Program-made: the position numbers and the translations under genes | The notes under the pieces: generated by a model | Databases searched by the model: none | Told to the model about the DNA's origin: nothing | The model's input: only the letters and a program-made list of their open reading frames with translations | Shown here: piece after piece, positions 27,094 to 35,036 of the stretch | Layout: each line of letters begins with the position of its first letter | Numbering within the stretch: position 1 is the stretch's first letter | Virus record (IMG/VR): IMGVR_UViG_3300003885_000050 | Location: 1 to 40,344 of that record | Reading direction: 5' to 3' (one strand) | Source of the DNA: a virus | Length of the DNA: 40,344 bases

Positions 27094-28382
27094 TTCAAGG
27101 GACTAGCTGGTGCGTATTTTCTACCCTGTGGCCCCCCTGTCTTGCCTTCTACAATATCGTCCCACAATGATGGCGTTGATGGTTTCATATATACTCCCGT
27201 GCTTAAAGGCGATGCTCCAGTCATGCGTTTTGGTTTGCGGAGGATAGAAGTCATGGCATACCTAGCAGCATCGGCAGAATGGCTGAACTCATGCTCCGGC
27301 TTATTAAGTATAATGCCCTGCTTGTCCGTCTCCCATAGATAATTGCGATATTCCTTAATCACATTCGTGCTTCGTTTAGTCATGGCCATGCGTTGGTCCT
27401 GAACCATCTGTATCCCCTGACATACTGAATCCTTGCCTTTCTCGGCTGCTACTATATTCACTCCATAAGATTTAATCTCATCTATAGACTTAGGCTCGGC
27501 GCTATCAGCCACTACGATAACCTGTGGCTCTGGTTGGTCCAGTATGAAATCAGCTATACGCTTATTAGCCATCTCTTTTACGAATAACAATTCATCAATA
27601 ATATATTCTCCATTGAGATAATAGATAGCGACCAGGGCCGTGGGGTCATTCGTGTAGCCAAAATCCAGTCCATATCTCTCTAGCCTTGCCCCTCTTGGAA
27701 TCTCATCTTCATCCAACACTCTCCAGTTTTTATAAATCTTGCCCTCCACCTCTCCTAACTCCCCTAGCCCATACACCTTCCACCAGCCTGTGCGGTGCCT
27801 GCGTGACTCAATGGAGTCTACGATTGATTGGGGTAGGGCTTCATTGTCTTTATAAGTTAGAGTCAGCTCTTCGTAATCTTTTCTGACATCTTTGATCTGG
27901 TCATAATACCAAAATTCCGCAACAGGATTCCAATCTAACATTATAAATTCACTAGTCCTAACTTCTAACTGCTCGAATGTAACAAACGGCACGTTATTAA
28001 CCTCGTTAATAAACAATCTCTGCCTACGTGGTCCTCTTACTTTATCTGGCTGATCCGCTGAGAAAAACTCAATCTTACTGCCACTCTCAAACGTGTACAA
28101 GAAATCGGTACGATTCCATCTCTTATCGTCATAATACTCATGCGCCTCCATGATGTTTAAGAAATCACGCATAGACCCACGCTTCAAATGGGGAAATGAC
28201 TCACTAACTATAGAAGTAAGAGTGGGAGTGACATCTGTCTGGGCTTGGTCTATCAAGTCCATCAATACAGCAATTGTCTTTCCGGCCGAAGTTCCGCCAG
28301 GTATAGCCCTAATCCTCTTAGTCAGGTTTCTTATTTTTTGTAATGCTGTCGTCTTTTGAAACATCTGATAACAGTGAATCAC
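27090..28382 (-). CDS. terL: Terminase large subunit, 430 aa
   Basis: The N-terminal ATPase has Walker A GGTSAGKT (29-36) and Walker B RLFINE (122-127) with the catalytic Glu. The nuclease part has D240 (GLDFGYTNDPTAL), D293 (VVADSAEPKSIDEI) and a final Asp in HSADAARYA, the three acids of the RNase-H-like headful or cos nuclease. It pumps and cuts DNA at the portal. The style resembles Terminase_3 members. The start overlaps the small-subunit candidate by 65 nt in another frame; an internal start (MFQKTTALQKIRN) would shorten the overlap. Confidence 0.92.
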   Translation of the reverse strand: MIHCYQMFQKTTALQKIRNLTKRIRAIPGGTSAGKTIAVLMDLIDQAQTDVTPTLTSIVSESFPHLKRGSMRDFLNIMEAHEYYDDKRWNRTDFLYTFESGSKIEFFSADQPDKVRGPRRQRLFINEVNNVPFVTFEQLEVRTSEFIMLDWNPVAEFWYYDQIKDVRKDYEELTLTYKDNEALPQSIVDSIESRRHRTGWWKVYGLGELGEVEGKIYKNWRVLDEDEIPRGARLERYGLDFGYTNDPTALVAIYYLNGEYIIDELLFVKEMANKRIADFILDQPEPQVIVVADSAEPKSIDEIKSYGVNIVAAEKGKDSVCQGIQMVQDQRMAMTKRSTNVIKEYRNYLWETDKQGIILNKPEHEFSHSADAARYAMTSILRKPKRMTGASPLSTGVYMKPSTPSLWDDIVEGKTGGPQGRKYAPASPLK

Positions 28383-28617
28383 TTATCGGTTTACCCTTGA
28401 TAGTGACATTCGTCTTGTTCTCCGGATTCCCTTCAGCCATGCGCCATACTAGCCCTGAATCCAGTCCTTTTAGCCATTTCTTCTTAGCTTCATCACTCTT
28501 CATCATTAAAAACTCACGAGCAAACTCTTTCATAGTCTTCCCCTTAGGACGGCCCTTAGGGTTATGTATCTCCCCTACCTTAAATCTATTCTCTGGTGAT
28601 GGGTTTGGATTACTCAT
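28318..28617 (-). CDS. Small terminase subunit candidate (DUF5681-like N-terminus), 99 aa
   Basis: The N-terminal FKVGEIHNPKGRPKGKTMKEFAREFL contains the 'G..hnPkGRPKG' signature found in DUF5681-like and small-terminase-like proteins directly upstream of terL. A helical middle (EAKKKWLKGLDSGLVWRMAEGNPENKTNVTIKG) follows. It should recognise viral DNA and hand it to TerL. The long overlap with terL is in another frame. Confidence 0.65.
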   Translation of the reverse strand: MSNPNPSPENRFKVGEIHNPKGRPKGKTMKEFAREFLMMKSDEAKKKWLKGLDSGLVWRMAEGNPENKTNVTIKGKPISDSLLSDVSKDDSITKNKKPD

Positions 28618-28650
28618 ATTCCATGTTTATTCCGTATCATTTGGATTATT

Positions 28651-29547
28651 TTATTCAAAAATCTCCTTAGTGCTCTGCTTGAACATTTCTTTAATCCCCT
28701 GATCAAACGTATACTGCGGCTCCCAATTTAACATTTTCTTCGCTTTACTTACATCATATACAAATCGTTGTGGGTCTACAGTCCTACCTTCCTTAACATC
28801 TATCTTGCCATCATAATCCATGGTCTCACATACTATTTTACCCGCTTCTTCGGCGGTGAGTTCTTGGCCCGTGCCGATATTGTAAGCGTTATTCCATGCG
28901 TCCCACGGTGCTTTAAGAGCGTGCCAATTAGATCGAGCGACATCTGTAATGTAGGTAAAATCATTGCTTTGCTTTCCACCGTACAATGTAGGCTCCAACC
29001 CTCTTTGGATTCTTTCAATGAAACCTCCGACAAGACCATGCCCTCTTTTTTTATTACTTTCGATTGAGTCATAAATGTGTGCATATCTAAGAATTATCCA
29101 CGGGGTTCTCATTCTCTTCACGTATTCTTCTCCCAGAGCCTTAGTGCACCCGTAGACACTATTGCCCGTGATTGGAAAGTCCTCGGTAATGGGCGGTTCT
29201 TTGCTGATTGGCATATAGACTGAACCAGTTGAGGCATAGACCAATGGTATCTTCATCTCCTCACACACTCTCACCACGTTCATTGTCCCCAATGCATTAG
29301 TCTCAAAAGCTCTTATAGGGTTTGCGTCCGCCTCACTAAATCTAGCGATGGCTGCCAAGTGAAGAATAGCATCAAACCTATTATTACCACCCTGACTTAT
29401 TACAGATACCTTTCTCCTCAACTGCTCATAATCTCTAATATCTTCCCCTCCCATTAAATCATACTGGTATATCAAAGCATTCTTGGGAGCTTCATTTCTA
29501 GTCGCTTCGCCTACAAATCCTCCACTTCCTGTAATTAGACAACGCAT
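28651..29547 (-). CDS. NAD-dependent nucleotide-sugar epimerase/dehydratase (extended SDR), 298 aa
   Basis: The Rossmann motif GSGGFVG is at residues 7-13, the SDR Thr/Ser is in YASTGSVY (104-111), and the Y132-x3-K136 pair is in VYGCTK. The C-terminal substrate part has NDFTYITDVARSNWHAL and VDPQRFVYDVSKAKKMLNWEP, typical of GalE/RmlB/WcaG-like enzymes acting on UDP-, GDP- or dTDP-sugars. Substrate cannot be named. It is on the late strand, just upstream of the terminase genes in the transcript, so sugar modification may be timed with particle assembly. Confidence 0.85.
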   Translation of the reverse strand: MRCLITGSGGFVGEATRNEAPKNALIYQYDLMGGEDIRDYEQLRRKVSVISQGGNNRFDAILHLAAIARFSEADANPIRAFETNALGTMNVVRVCEEMKIPLVYASTGSVYMPISKEPPITEDFPITGNSVYGCTKALGEEYVKRMRTPWIILRYAHIYDSIESNKKRGHGLVGGFIERIQRGLEPTLYGGKQSNDFTYITDVARSNWHALKAPWDAWNNAYNIGTGQELTAEEAGKIVCETMDYDGKIDVKEGRTVDPQRFVYDVSKAKKMLNWEPQYTFDQGIKEMFKQSTKEIFE

Positions 29548-29636
29548 TACTTAGTGCTTAAATATAATACAACAACTATTCCAACAAGCATCAATGCTAT
29601 CTTAACATACTGCAATTTAGTTTCATGCGGGGTCAT
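29547..29636 (-). CDS. Single-span membrane peptide, 29 aa
   Basis: The frame gives MTPHETKLQYVKIALMLVGIVVVLYLSTK: a short polar head and a membrane segment (VKIALMLVGIVVVLYL). It starts in the stop of the coiled-coil gene (ATGA) and ends in the start of the epimerase gene (TAATG), so it is fully packed into the operon. Function is unknown. Confidence 0.5.
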   Translation of the reverse strand: MTPHETKLQYVKIALMLVGIVVVLYLSTK

Positions 29637-30028
29637 ATATCTTTTATATACTGCTTAGTCATCTCAAGCACGGACCTTAATGATTCAAGCCCGAATCTTA
29701 GCGACCTGTCCTGCTGCGAGGGATCATCCGGCTCAATCATGGGGCCATCAATCCATACGTCCAGGGACTTCATCCTTTCCTCCAGTTGAGAGTAATCCTG
29801 CTTTAGACTGGTAAGTAACTTATTCAGCTTCTTCTTGGCTTTCTCCTCCTTTAGAGAATCACGCTTCTCCTCCGCCTGCTCTATCCTCTCTCTTATTCTG
29901 TCATACTCCATTCTAAAATTCTCTCGCTCATTCCTAGCCTTAGCGATAACAAACTCTGTGTCCCAAATCTTTTCTTGGGCCATCTTCACCTTCCCCTGGA
30001 AGTGTTCTCTCTTTAACTTTTGATTCAT
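29633..30028 (-). CDS. Coiled-coil protein, 131 aa
   Basis: Residues 1-90 are almost entirely a charged coiled coil (RERIEQAEEKRDSLKEEKAKKKLNKLLTSLKQDYSQLEERMKSL). The last 40 residues (DVWIDGPMIEPDDPSQQDRSLRFGLESLRSVLEMTK) form a short helical end. It is coupled to both neighbours by 4-nt overlaps. A virion or assembly role is possible; no family is recognised. Confidence 0.6.
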   Translation of the reverse strand: MNQKLKREHFQGKVKMAQEKIWDTEFVIAKARNERENFRMEYDRIRERIEQAEEKRDSLKEEKAKKKLNKLLTSLKQDYSQLEERMKSLDVWIDGPMIEPDDPSQQDRSLRFGLESLRSVLEMTKQYIKDI

Positions 30029-30954
30029 AATCGTTTTAAATTATTTGGTAAGTAATTATAGATAGTTCTAATTCTCTCATTATATGGAATTTTATTAAAT
30101 ATCAATCGCAGAACATATCTCCAGCTCTTCCTGATAACAATGGGATCAGAGTCGTAGATATTAAAAGCATACAACAAGTTCTCTTTCTCGTCACCCTTTA
30201 TCATCTTCCCCTGATAACAATGATTAAATGTGGTAGAAATGTTGGCTCCATGCGTCCCCACACAGAACCCCCTGCCATCAATCACTTCATACTCCATAAA
30301 TTTACCTATGTCCTCGTGGCTGATATATGGTCCTGTCCATTTAAAATGTCTTAGGGGGTCTACAAATGCCTCTCTTTTGAAGCAAACAGTGAAAAATGGG
30401 GGGATTGTCTCTGTCACGTATTCAGCAAGCTCCCTAGTATTATAATTCATTATGTATCCATCCTTCCATCCGATAGCTTTCTTCTTGGGGTTTTTAAAGT
30501 ATGCATCCTGCACCTGCTCAACCGCCGTATCAATGTACATATCATCACTAGGCTGAATAGTCATTAAAACCTTATCTGAATAAGGCAGGTAGTTCATATA
30601 TTTTGCTATCGTGGGGAGTGTCCTCTCTAGCCTCTCCAATAAATTGTCATTCTCATACTTGTCATCCCAAAAACAACAGCCCCCATATGTGAAAATAGTT
30701 TGTAGGTCCCTCATCCCCTCTAGCGTATTAGCCAGTTCTTCTACTAGGGGATTATTAACGTCTTCCGGTCTCCAGCTTATCCATAAGATAAAATTCTTAT
30801 TAGTCTGGTTCATTATGGATGGCAATGTGTATTGCTTGAATATTCTAATTCTATCCCTCAACCACTTATCCCCTCGGTATCCCTTATGAAGACCCAAGCC
30901 AGTAAAAACACAATATAAAAAATGTATCACTTCATGTTGTTTTGGTTCACCCAT
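30025..30954 (-). CDS. Glycosyltransferase, putative rhamnosyltransferase family, 309 aa
   Basis: The pattern R...IFKQYTLPSIMNQTNKNFILWISW (35-61) and the metal-binding-like QPSDDMYID (134-142, DDM as the DxD equivalent) match GT-A fold 'putative rhamnosyltransferase' proteins (Rhamno_transf family). Downstream FTVCFKREAFVDPLRHFKWTGPYISHEDIGKFM is typical acceptor-region sequence. It should transfer a sugar to a glycan or protein. Together with the epimerase it forms a glycan unit at the head of the late operon. Confidence 0.65.
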   Translation of the reverse strand: MGEPKQHEVIHFLYCVFTGLGLHKGYRGDKWLRDRIRIFKQYTLPSIMNQTNKNFILWISWRPEDVNNPLVEELANTLEGMRDLQTIFTYGGCCFWDDKYENDNLLERLERTLPTIAKYMNYLPYSDKVLMTIQPSDDMYIDTAVEQVQDAYFKNPKKKAIGWKDGYIMNYNTRELAEYVTETIPPFFTVCFKREAFVDPLRHFKWTGPYISHEDIGKFMEYEVIDGRGFCVGTHGANISTTFNHCYQGKMIKGDEKENLLYAFNIYDSDPIVIRKSWRYVLRLIFNKIPYNERIRTIYNYLPNNLKRL

Positions 30955-31004
30955 GCCGATATATCTCTAATTGATATTCTTATTAACCACGCTTAGGAAT
31001 ATCT

Positions 31005-31265
31005 TCATGCCTTTACTGAATGTATAAGTTTTCTGCTCTCCTTCTTAGCCTGAACTGCCTTCATTGACTTCTTTGCTCTATCTACCCTCACTTTAAACTC
31101 TCCAGGACCGCTATACCTCTTCTCAGGGAAACAATAATCCCAAAATCTATAGTGAACTACCGTTTCTTCATTATCCTGCACAATTTTTACAACCTTCACC
31201 TTCTTTGACTTGTCTCCCATAAAATACCAATATTTTTTTCCTACTTCTATTTGCATGAGCCACAT
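31005..31265 (-). CDS. Hypothetical basic protein, first gene of the minus-strand unit, 86 aa
   Basis: MQIEVGKKYWYFMGDKSKKVKVVKIVQDNEETVVHYRFWDY is a small beta-barrel-like (KOW/SH3-like) start, followed by a Lys-rich helix (RVDRAKKSMKAVQAKKESRK). An internal start three codons in (ATG 31256) is an alternative. No clear promoter is visible upstream; an inverted repeat GGGTTCT (31288-31294) / AGAACCC (31320-31326) brackets an A/T-rich stretch where one could lie. Confidence 0.6.
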   Translation of the reverse strand: MWLMQIEVGKKYWYFMGDKSKKVKVVKIVQDNEETVVHYRFWDYCFPEKRYSGPGEFKVRVDRAKKSMKAVQAKKESRKLIHSVKA

Positions 31266-31580
31266 TGACCTGTGATGGTCTGGAGCGGGTTCTTATATAA
31301 ATACCTATGAGAAAAATATTCAGAACCCCTCATGTGGCGAGATTAACGGAAAGGTAATCGAACGTAAACCCGGCCATGACACTGTTGGGTTCATCCCCGC
31401 ATTATTGCGGTCCCCAGCTAATCTTAATTAAATAATATCATATTACCTTAATAGGTACAATAGTTTTTATATTATAAAGGTTATCCACAATCTTTTATAT
31501 TGCATCTCTCCATTAACAGTGTTATTATTGTTTCAGATGTTAATAGAGAACTAATCACAGAAGGAGGTGTTTAAAGCTAT
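31266..31580. promoter_or_regulatory. Divergent control region with candidate replication origin
   Basis: This 315-nt stretch has no gene. It holds: the inverted repeat GGGTTCT/AGAACCC (31288-31294/31320-31326); ATGAG/CTCAT nearby; a small CCGC/GCGG hairpin; an A/T-rich tract (about 31424-31500); a perfect DnaA box TTATCCACA (31481-31489); a possible promoter TTGCAT with TATTAT 17 nt downstream (about 31500-31528); and an AAGGAGGTG ribosome site before ATG 31581. The primase-helicase gene lies 0.5 kb away. Confidence 0.5.
31481..31489 (+). other. Perfect DnaA box
   Basis: TTATCCACA matches the strongest DnaA-binding 9-mer exactly and lies at the edge of a long A/T-rich tract, between divergent gene sets and upstream of the replication gene. 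A single box can occur by chance, so an origin is only proposed. Confidence 0.45.
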
Positions 31581-31775
31581 ATGAGTAACATGTCAGAAGC
31601 CGACTTGTATCAACAAGAAGAGGCCCAGAGAGAAGAGTGGTTTTCCGTTGGTCAGATTATAGAGGAGAGGTTTAATCTTAAAAAAGAGTGCTCACACGAC
31701 TGGGATTTCTTTTCTAGTGTAATTCCAGCCAGTCATTATTGCCTTAAATGTGGTTATGGGTCAGAGAATAACTAA
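31581..31775 (+). CDS. Zinc-ribbon protein with HDWDFFS motif, 64 aa
   Basis: An ideal AAGGAGGTG site precedes it. The N-terminal half is an acidic helix (MSEADLYQQEEAQREEWFSVG), and the C-terminal half CSHDWDFFSSVIPASHYCLKCG is a zinc ribbon shared with the gene at 3883-4074. It is the first plus-strand gene after the control region, so it is probably expressed early and strongly. Function is unknown. Confidence 0.7.
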   Translation: MSNMSEADLYQQEEAQREEWFSVGQIIEERFNLKKECSHDWDFFSSVIPASHYCLKCGYGSENN

Positions 31776-31789
31776 CTAATAAAATAATT

Positions 31790-31936
31790 ATGAAAGATGA
31801 AAATGAAATATTCAGCATCACCTTAGGGGACCTTACAGATAAACTAATAGAGTTGCAGGCTCTATGTAAGGATATGAATACAAACCTATTTACAAGAAAT
31901 TTAGGTGATTTCGTAGACATCATAAAAGGAGAATAG
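31790..31936 (+). CDS. Small hypothetical acidic protein, 48 aa
   Basis: The frame gives MKDENEIFSITLGDLTDKLI, then ELQALCKDMNTNLFTRNLGDFVDIIKGE, a helical acidic protein. The gap to the previous gene is 14 nt with no ribosome site. Coding is plausible from composition and place only. Confidence 0.5.
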   Translation: MKDENEIFSITLGDLTDKLIELQALCKDMNTNLFTRNLGDFVDIIKGE

Positions 31937-31987
31937 TAATATTAAAAAAATGGTTAAATATTCGGGCAATAAATTATCTATAACAAG

Positions 31988-32022
31988 CAGGACATCGCCA
32001 CTCGCCCGAGTACGGTGTCCTG
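31988..32022 (+). promoter_or_regulatory. Two-tier hairpin before the primase-helicase ribosome site
   Basis: CAGGACATCG (31988-31997) pairs with CGGTGTCCTG (32013-32022), 10 bp with one G-U, and the loop forms ACTC/GAGT around GCCC. It is followed by TTTATTGGAGG, so it stands directly before the ribosome site of the 32040 gene. It could reduce read-through or be a protein-binding site. Confidence 0.5.
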
Positions 32023-32039
32023 TTTATTGGAGGTAAATT

Positions 32040-34661
32040 ATGGAAACATTAGAAACAGCAAAGAGTAAACTGTTTGGTGTCAAGAAACGAGGAGATAATT
32101 ACATGGCTAACTGCCCTTGTCACGCCGATGGGACGCAATCATTGTCATTGAAAGAAGTAGATGGGAAGTTATTAGCCTACTGTCACGCCGGATGTAAGTT
32201 TGAGGATATTATAGAGGCGTTAAAAACAAATAATATCCCTCAACCACCACCTGCGAGACACCATAAGAAGTCATCAGGTAGTTCAAGCAATGGTTCAAAA
32301 TCTAAAGTAACAGACACCTATTATTATCACGATGAGGATGGACAAGTGGTTTATAAAGTGCTTCGCCAGGATAGTAAAGACTTTCCACAGCTAAAACCAG
32401 ATGGATCACCAATTGGAGATACCAGGAAGGTGTTATACAACCTGCCTAAAGTATTGAAGTCTGATTTCGTCTTTATTACAGAAGGAGAGAAAGATGCTAA
32501 TACGCTAATAGAGTTAGGATTCGTAGCGACTACTGTGTCGGGGGGAGCTACCGCTAAAAATTGGAAGCCACACTTTAATGATTGGATGAAAGAAAAAGGG
32601 GTGATATTGATTCCAGATAATGATGAACCTGGTAAAAAGTTTATGTTCCACATAGAAAATGAGCTATCAGATGTGGCAAAAGTAAAGATTATCACCCTAC
32701 CAGGGCTTGAAAATAAGGAAGACATAACAGATTGGATTAGTCAAGGGCATACTTCAGAAGAATTGCTAGAAATCATCAAAAATACCCCAAAATCACATAC
32801 TACACAACATATTGATGAAAATGTCACTACTTTACAGACTTTACAGCATACTTTCCCTGAAGGCGGTAGGATTAAATTTGGAACAATATTACCATTTTAT
32901 AATGACAATCTGCCTGATTTTCCACTAGATTCTCTACCTGATGTCCTGAAAGAGTACGTGGAACAATATTCAGTATCATCACAAACTCCTATAGATATGA
33001 GTGCGCTACCAATACTGTCAGTGATTGCCACTTCAGTGCAGGGTAAGTTCTTATTAGAGATAAATAGTGACTACAAGGAAGAGCTGGCAGCGTGGACTAT
33101 CATCTCTCTCAAGTCCGGCAAGAGAAAAACATCAACACATGAAGCTGTAACTGCCCCAATTAGACAATATCAATTATCTAAGGAATTAGAGATGTTTGAT
33201 GATGTCAGTAAATCACAAGCTACTTATGATTCCCTAAAATCAGAATATGAGTCAGCTAAGCATAAAAGAGGCACTAAATCTGTCCCTTACTCTAGTGACG
33301 AAAGAAGAGATGATATGATTAAGATAAAGATAAAAATGGGCAAGCACGTCCATATAAACAATCCTAGATATATAGTCTCTGATATTACCCAAGAGAAGCT
33401 GGCAGCCCTATTAAAGAAGCATGATGAATCATTAGGAGTGTTCTCTGATGAAGGTGAGGCGTTAGCAATTATGGCTGGGAGGTACACCAATAAGGCGAAT
33501 ATAGAGCTATATCTAAAATCATGGTCAGGATCACCACACGACCATGACCGAGTTAATAAGACTATTCGCTTAGTAAGGCCATTAGTTTCATTCTGCCTAT
33601 TCACTCAACCGTCAGTCCTTAGTGAAATGGGTTCAGAACAGCAGTTTATTGGAAAGGGATTATTAGCAAGATTCTGGTACTCCACGCCAAAGACATATGG
33701 CATTAGAAATACTAATCCACCAACAATGGATGAAAGAGTTAAAAATAACTATAAACAGTTAATAACCAACTTGTTGGAGATTGAACCATTAAAAGATGAA
33801 TATAATAGAATAAACCCATATAAAATAAAGCTATCAGATGAAGCATTTGAGGCTTATCAGGAATATGCGAAGAAGATAGAACCTATGCTCCAACCATATA
33901 CAGAGCTTGATGGTATGTGCGACTGGGGAGATAAATTAGTAGGCTCTATGTTACGAATTTCGGCATTACTAGACCTAGCAGAGCATAATAATAATATTAT
34001 TACTACCCCCCCAGCACATTTTTTAAGCATTGAATGGCTTAACAAAGCCATAAATATAGCTAATTATCTTAAAGAGCATGCACTATATACTTTAACTACG
34101 ATGCGTCAAGACCCAGAAATAGATAGAGCAGAATATTTAAAGTGTTCACTATTAAGGCTTGGTAAGGAAAAAATTAGTGTTAATGATCTATTCCAGTCCT
34201 CTAGGGGAAAAAGTCTATTTAATGGCTTAGTAGAGAGTATGCAACCAGCTTTATTACTATTAGAGAGACATAATTATATCCACCTAGAAGCCCAAGAATC
34301 ATCTGGAGGAAGGAAGAAATCACCCATTATTCACGTAAATCCTGAATTATTTAAGAAATTTAATCCTACGCACTCCCCTGAAAGTATGCTTAAAAGTCTT
34401 AAAAGTAGTGACATAAATGACAAAACGTGTCGCAATATAGTAAAAAAGCGTAAATTACCACATTCTGACACTACTGACAACCCCTGTGGACATACTGAAT
34501 GGGGTAATGATGGTATTTGTCAAGTATGTGGCGCTACATGGAATAATCCAGATATTAAAACCACTAAACCTCATGTTGAGCAAGAAGCACCATCTATCGG
34601 AGATGATGATGCTCCAACGGAGGAGATATTAGAGGCTGAAGAACAATTATTAACAAACTGA
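32040..34661 (+). CDS. Primase-helicase type protein: CHC2-like zinc finger, Toprim, DUF3987, zinc-ribbon tail, 873 aa
   Basis: The zinc finger is formed by CPCH (25-28) and CHAGC (48-52), as in DnaG/T7-gp4-type primases. The Toprim part has the acid E148 (ITEGEKDA) and D193-x-D195 (PDNDEPG). From about 300 the sequence follows DUF3987 (FPLDSLPDVLKEYVEQYSVSSQTPIDMSALPILSVIATSVQGKF...), whose nucleotide loop is the degenerate LKSGKRKTSTHEAV. Near the end, CGHTEWGNDGICQVCGATW adds a zinc ribbon. It probably primes and unwinds DNA at the nearby origin. A GGAGG site lies 5 nt before ATG. Confidence 0.8.
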   Translation: METLETAKSKLFGVKKRGDNYMANCPCHADGTQSLSLKEVDGKLLAYCHAGCKFEDIIEALKTNNIPQPPPARHHKKSSGSSSNGSKSKVTDTYYYHDEDGQVVYKVLRQDSKDFPQLKPDGSPIGDTRKVLYNLPKVLKSDFVFITEGEKDANTLIELGFVATTVSGGATAKNWKPHFNDWMKEKGVILIPDNDEPGKKFMFHIENELSDVAKVKIITLPGLENKEDITDWISQGHTSEELLEIIKNTPKSHTTQHIDENVTTLQTLQHTFPEGGRIKFGTILPFYNDNLPDFPLDSLPDVLKEYVEQYSVSSQTPIDMSALPILSVIATSVQGKFLLEINSDYKEELAAWTIISLKSGKRKTSTHEAVTAPIRQYQLSKELEMFDDVSKSQATYDSLKSEYESAKHKRGTKSVPYSSDERRDDMIKIKIKMGKHVHINNPRYIVSDITQEKLAALLKKHDESLGVFSDEGEALAIMAGRYTNKANIELYLKSWSGSPHDHDRVNKTIRLVRPLVSFCLFTQPSVLSEMGSEQQFIGKGLLARFWYSTPKTYGIRNTNPPTMDERVKNNYKQLITNLLEIEPLKDEYNRINPYKIKLSDEAFEAYQEYAKKIEPMLQPYTELDGMCDWGDKLVGSMLRISALLDLAEHNNNIITTPPAHFLSIEWLNKAINIANYLKEHALYTLTTMRQDPEIDRAEYLKCSLLRLGKEKISVNDLFQSSRGKSLFNGLVESMQPALLLLERHNYIHLEAQESSGGRKKSPIIHVNPELFKKFNPTHSPESMLKSLKSSDINDKTCRNIVKKRKLPHSDTTDNPCGHTEWGNDGICQVCGATWNNPDIKTTKPHVEQEAPSIGDDDAPTEEILEAEEQLLTN

Positions 34662-34975
34662 TGCTTTACGCCCTTAAAAAAAGAATAGCCTTCCCTAAAA
34701 GTATGGATTTATGCCCAAGTTGCCTTGAGCCAGTCAGGGCTAAGTGCGGTTCAATAAACATCTGGCACTGGTCTCATCTGGCCGATAACAACTGCGATAG
34801 CTGGTGGGAGCCAGAGAGTGAGTGGCGGCTCAGATGGAAGAGCAGGCATAACCCAGAGGATTGTGAGGTTCCAGTTGGCAACCATATAGCTGACGTATTG
34901 GAAAACAACGTAGTCACATTGTTCCAGCACAGTAGTATCTCAAGAGATAAGATAATTGAACGTACTGATTTCTAG
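34661..34975 (+). CDS. CoiA-like protein, short or truncated, 104 aa
   Basis: CPSCLEPVRAKCGSINIWHWSHLADNNCD matches the zinc-binding start of CoiA-like proteins, and NHIADVLENNVVTLFQHSSISRDKIIERTDF matches the following nuclease strand ('hiADv....viefQhS.is...i.eRt.fY'). The protein stops right after ERTDF, where the family continues. The catalytic Glu before 'FQ' is T (VVTLFQ). It may be an inactive or minimal form. ATG overlaps the primase stop by one base. Confidence 0.55.
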   Translation: MLYALKKRIAFPKSMDLCPSCLEPVRAKCGSINIWHWSHLADNNCDSWWEPESEWRLRWKSRHNPEDCEVPVGNHIADVLENNVVTLFQHSSISRDKIIERTDF

Positions 34976-35001
34976 GGGTGTATTTGTAGGAGAAAACAAT
35001 A

Positions 35002-35030
35002 GTGACAAAGTAAAAACTAACTGTTAAACT
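35002..35030 (+). promoter_or_regulatory. Promoter of the sugar island, with transcription start at the first start codon
   Basis: GTGACA (35002-35007), 17 nt, TAAACT (35025-35030), 6 nt, then ATG 35037. Both boxes match consensus at four or five positions. As at 5552, the predicted start falls on the start codon and no Shine-Dalgarno is present. Confidence 0.45.
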
Positions 35031-35036
35031 TGTAAT

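Noticed and set aside
28318-28382. Treating the 65-nt overlap of the small and large terminase genes as a frameshift fusion.
   Set aside because: Both genes have their own complete domains, and an internal TerL start a few codons later shortens the overlap; normal overlapping genes explain it.
30770-30790. DnaA-like 9-mers inside genes (TTATCCATA near 30778, TTATCCACG near 29095).
   Set aside because: They are imperfect, isolated and within coding sequence.
31320-31425. Possible tRNA (GGGTTCATCCCC looked like a T-arm; GTTCGATTACC on the other strand).
   Set aside because: The T-loop lacks the conserved bases, the stem does not pair over five positions, and no acceptor or anticodon stem can be built. 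No tRNA was found elsewhere by eye.
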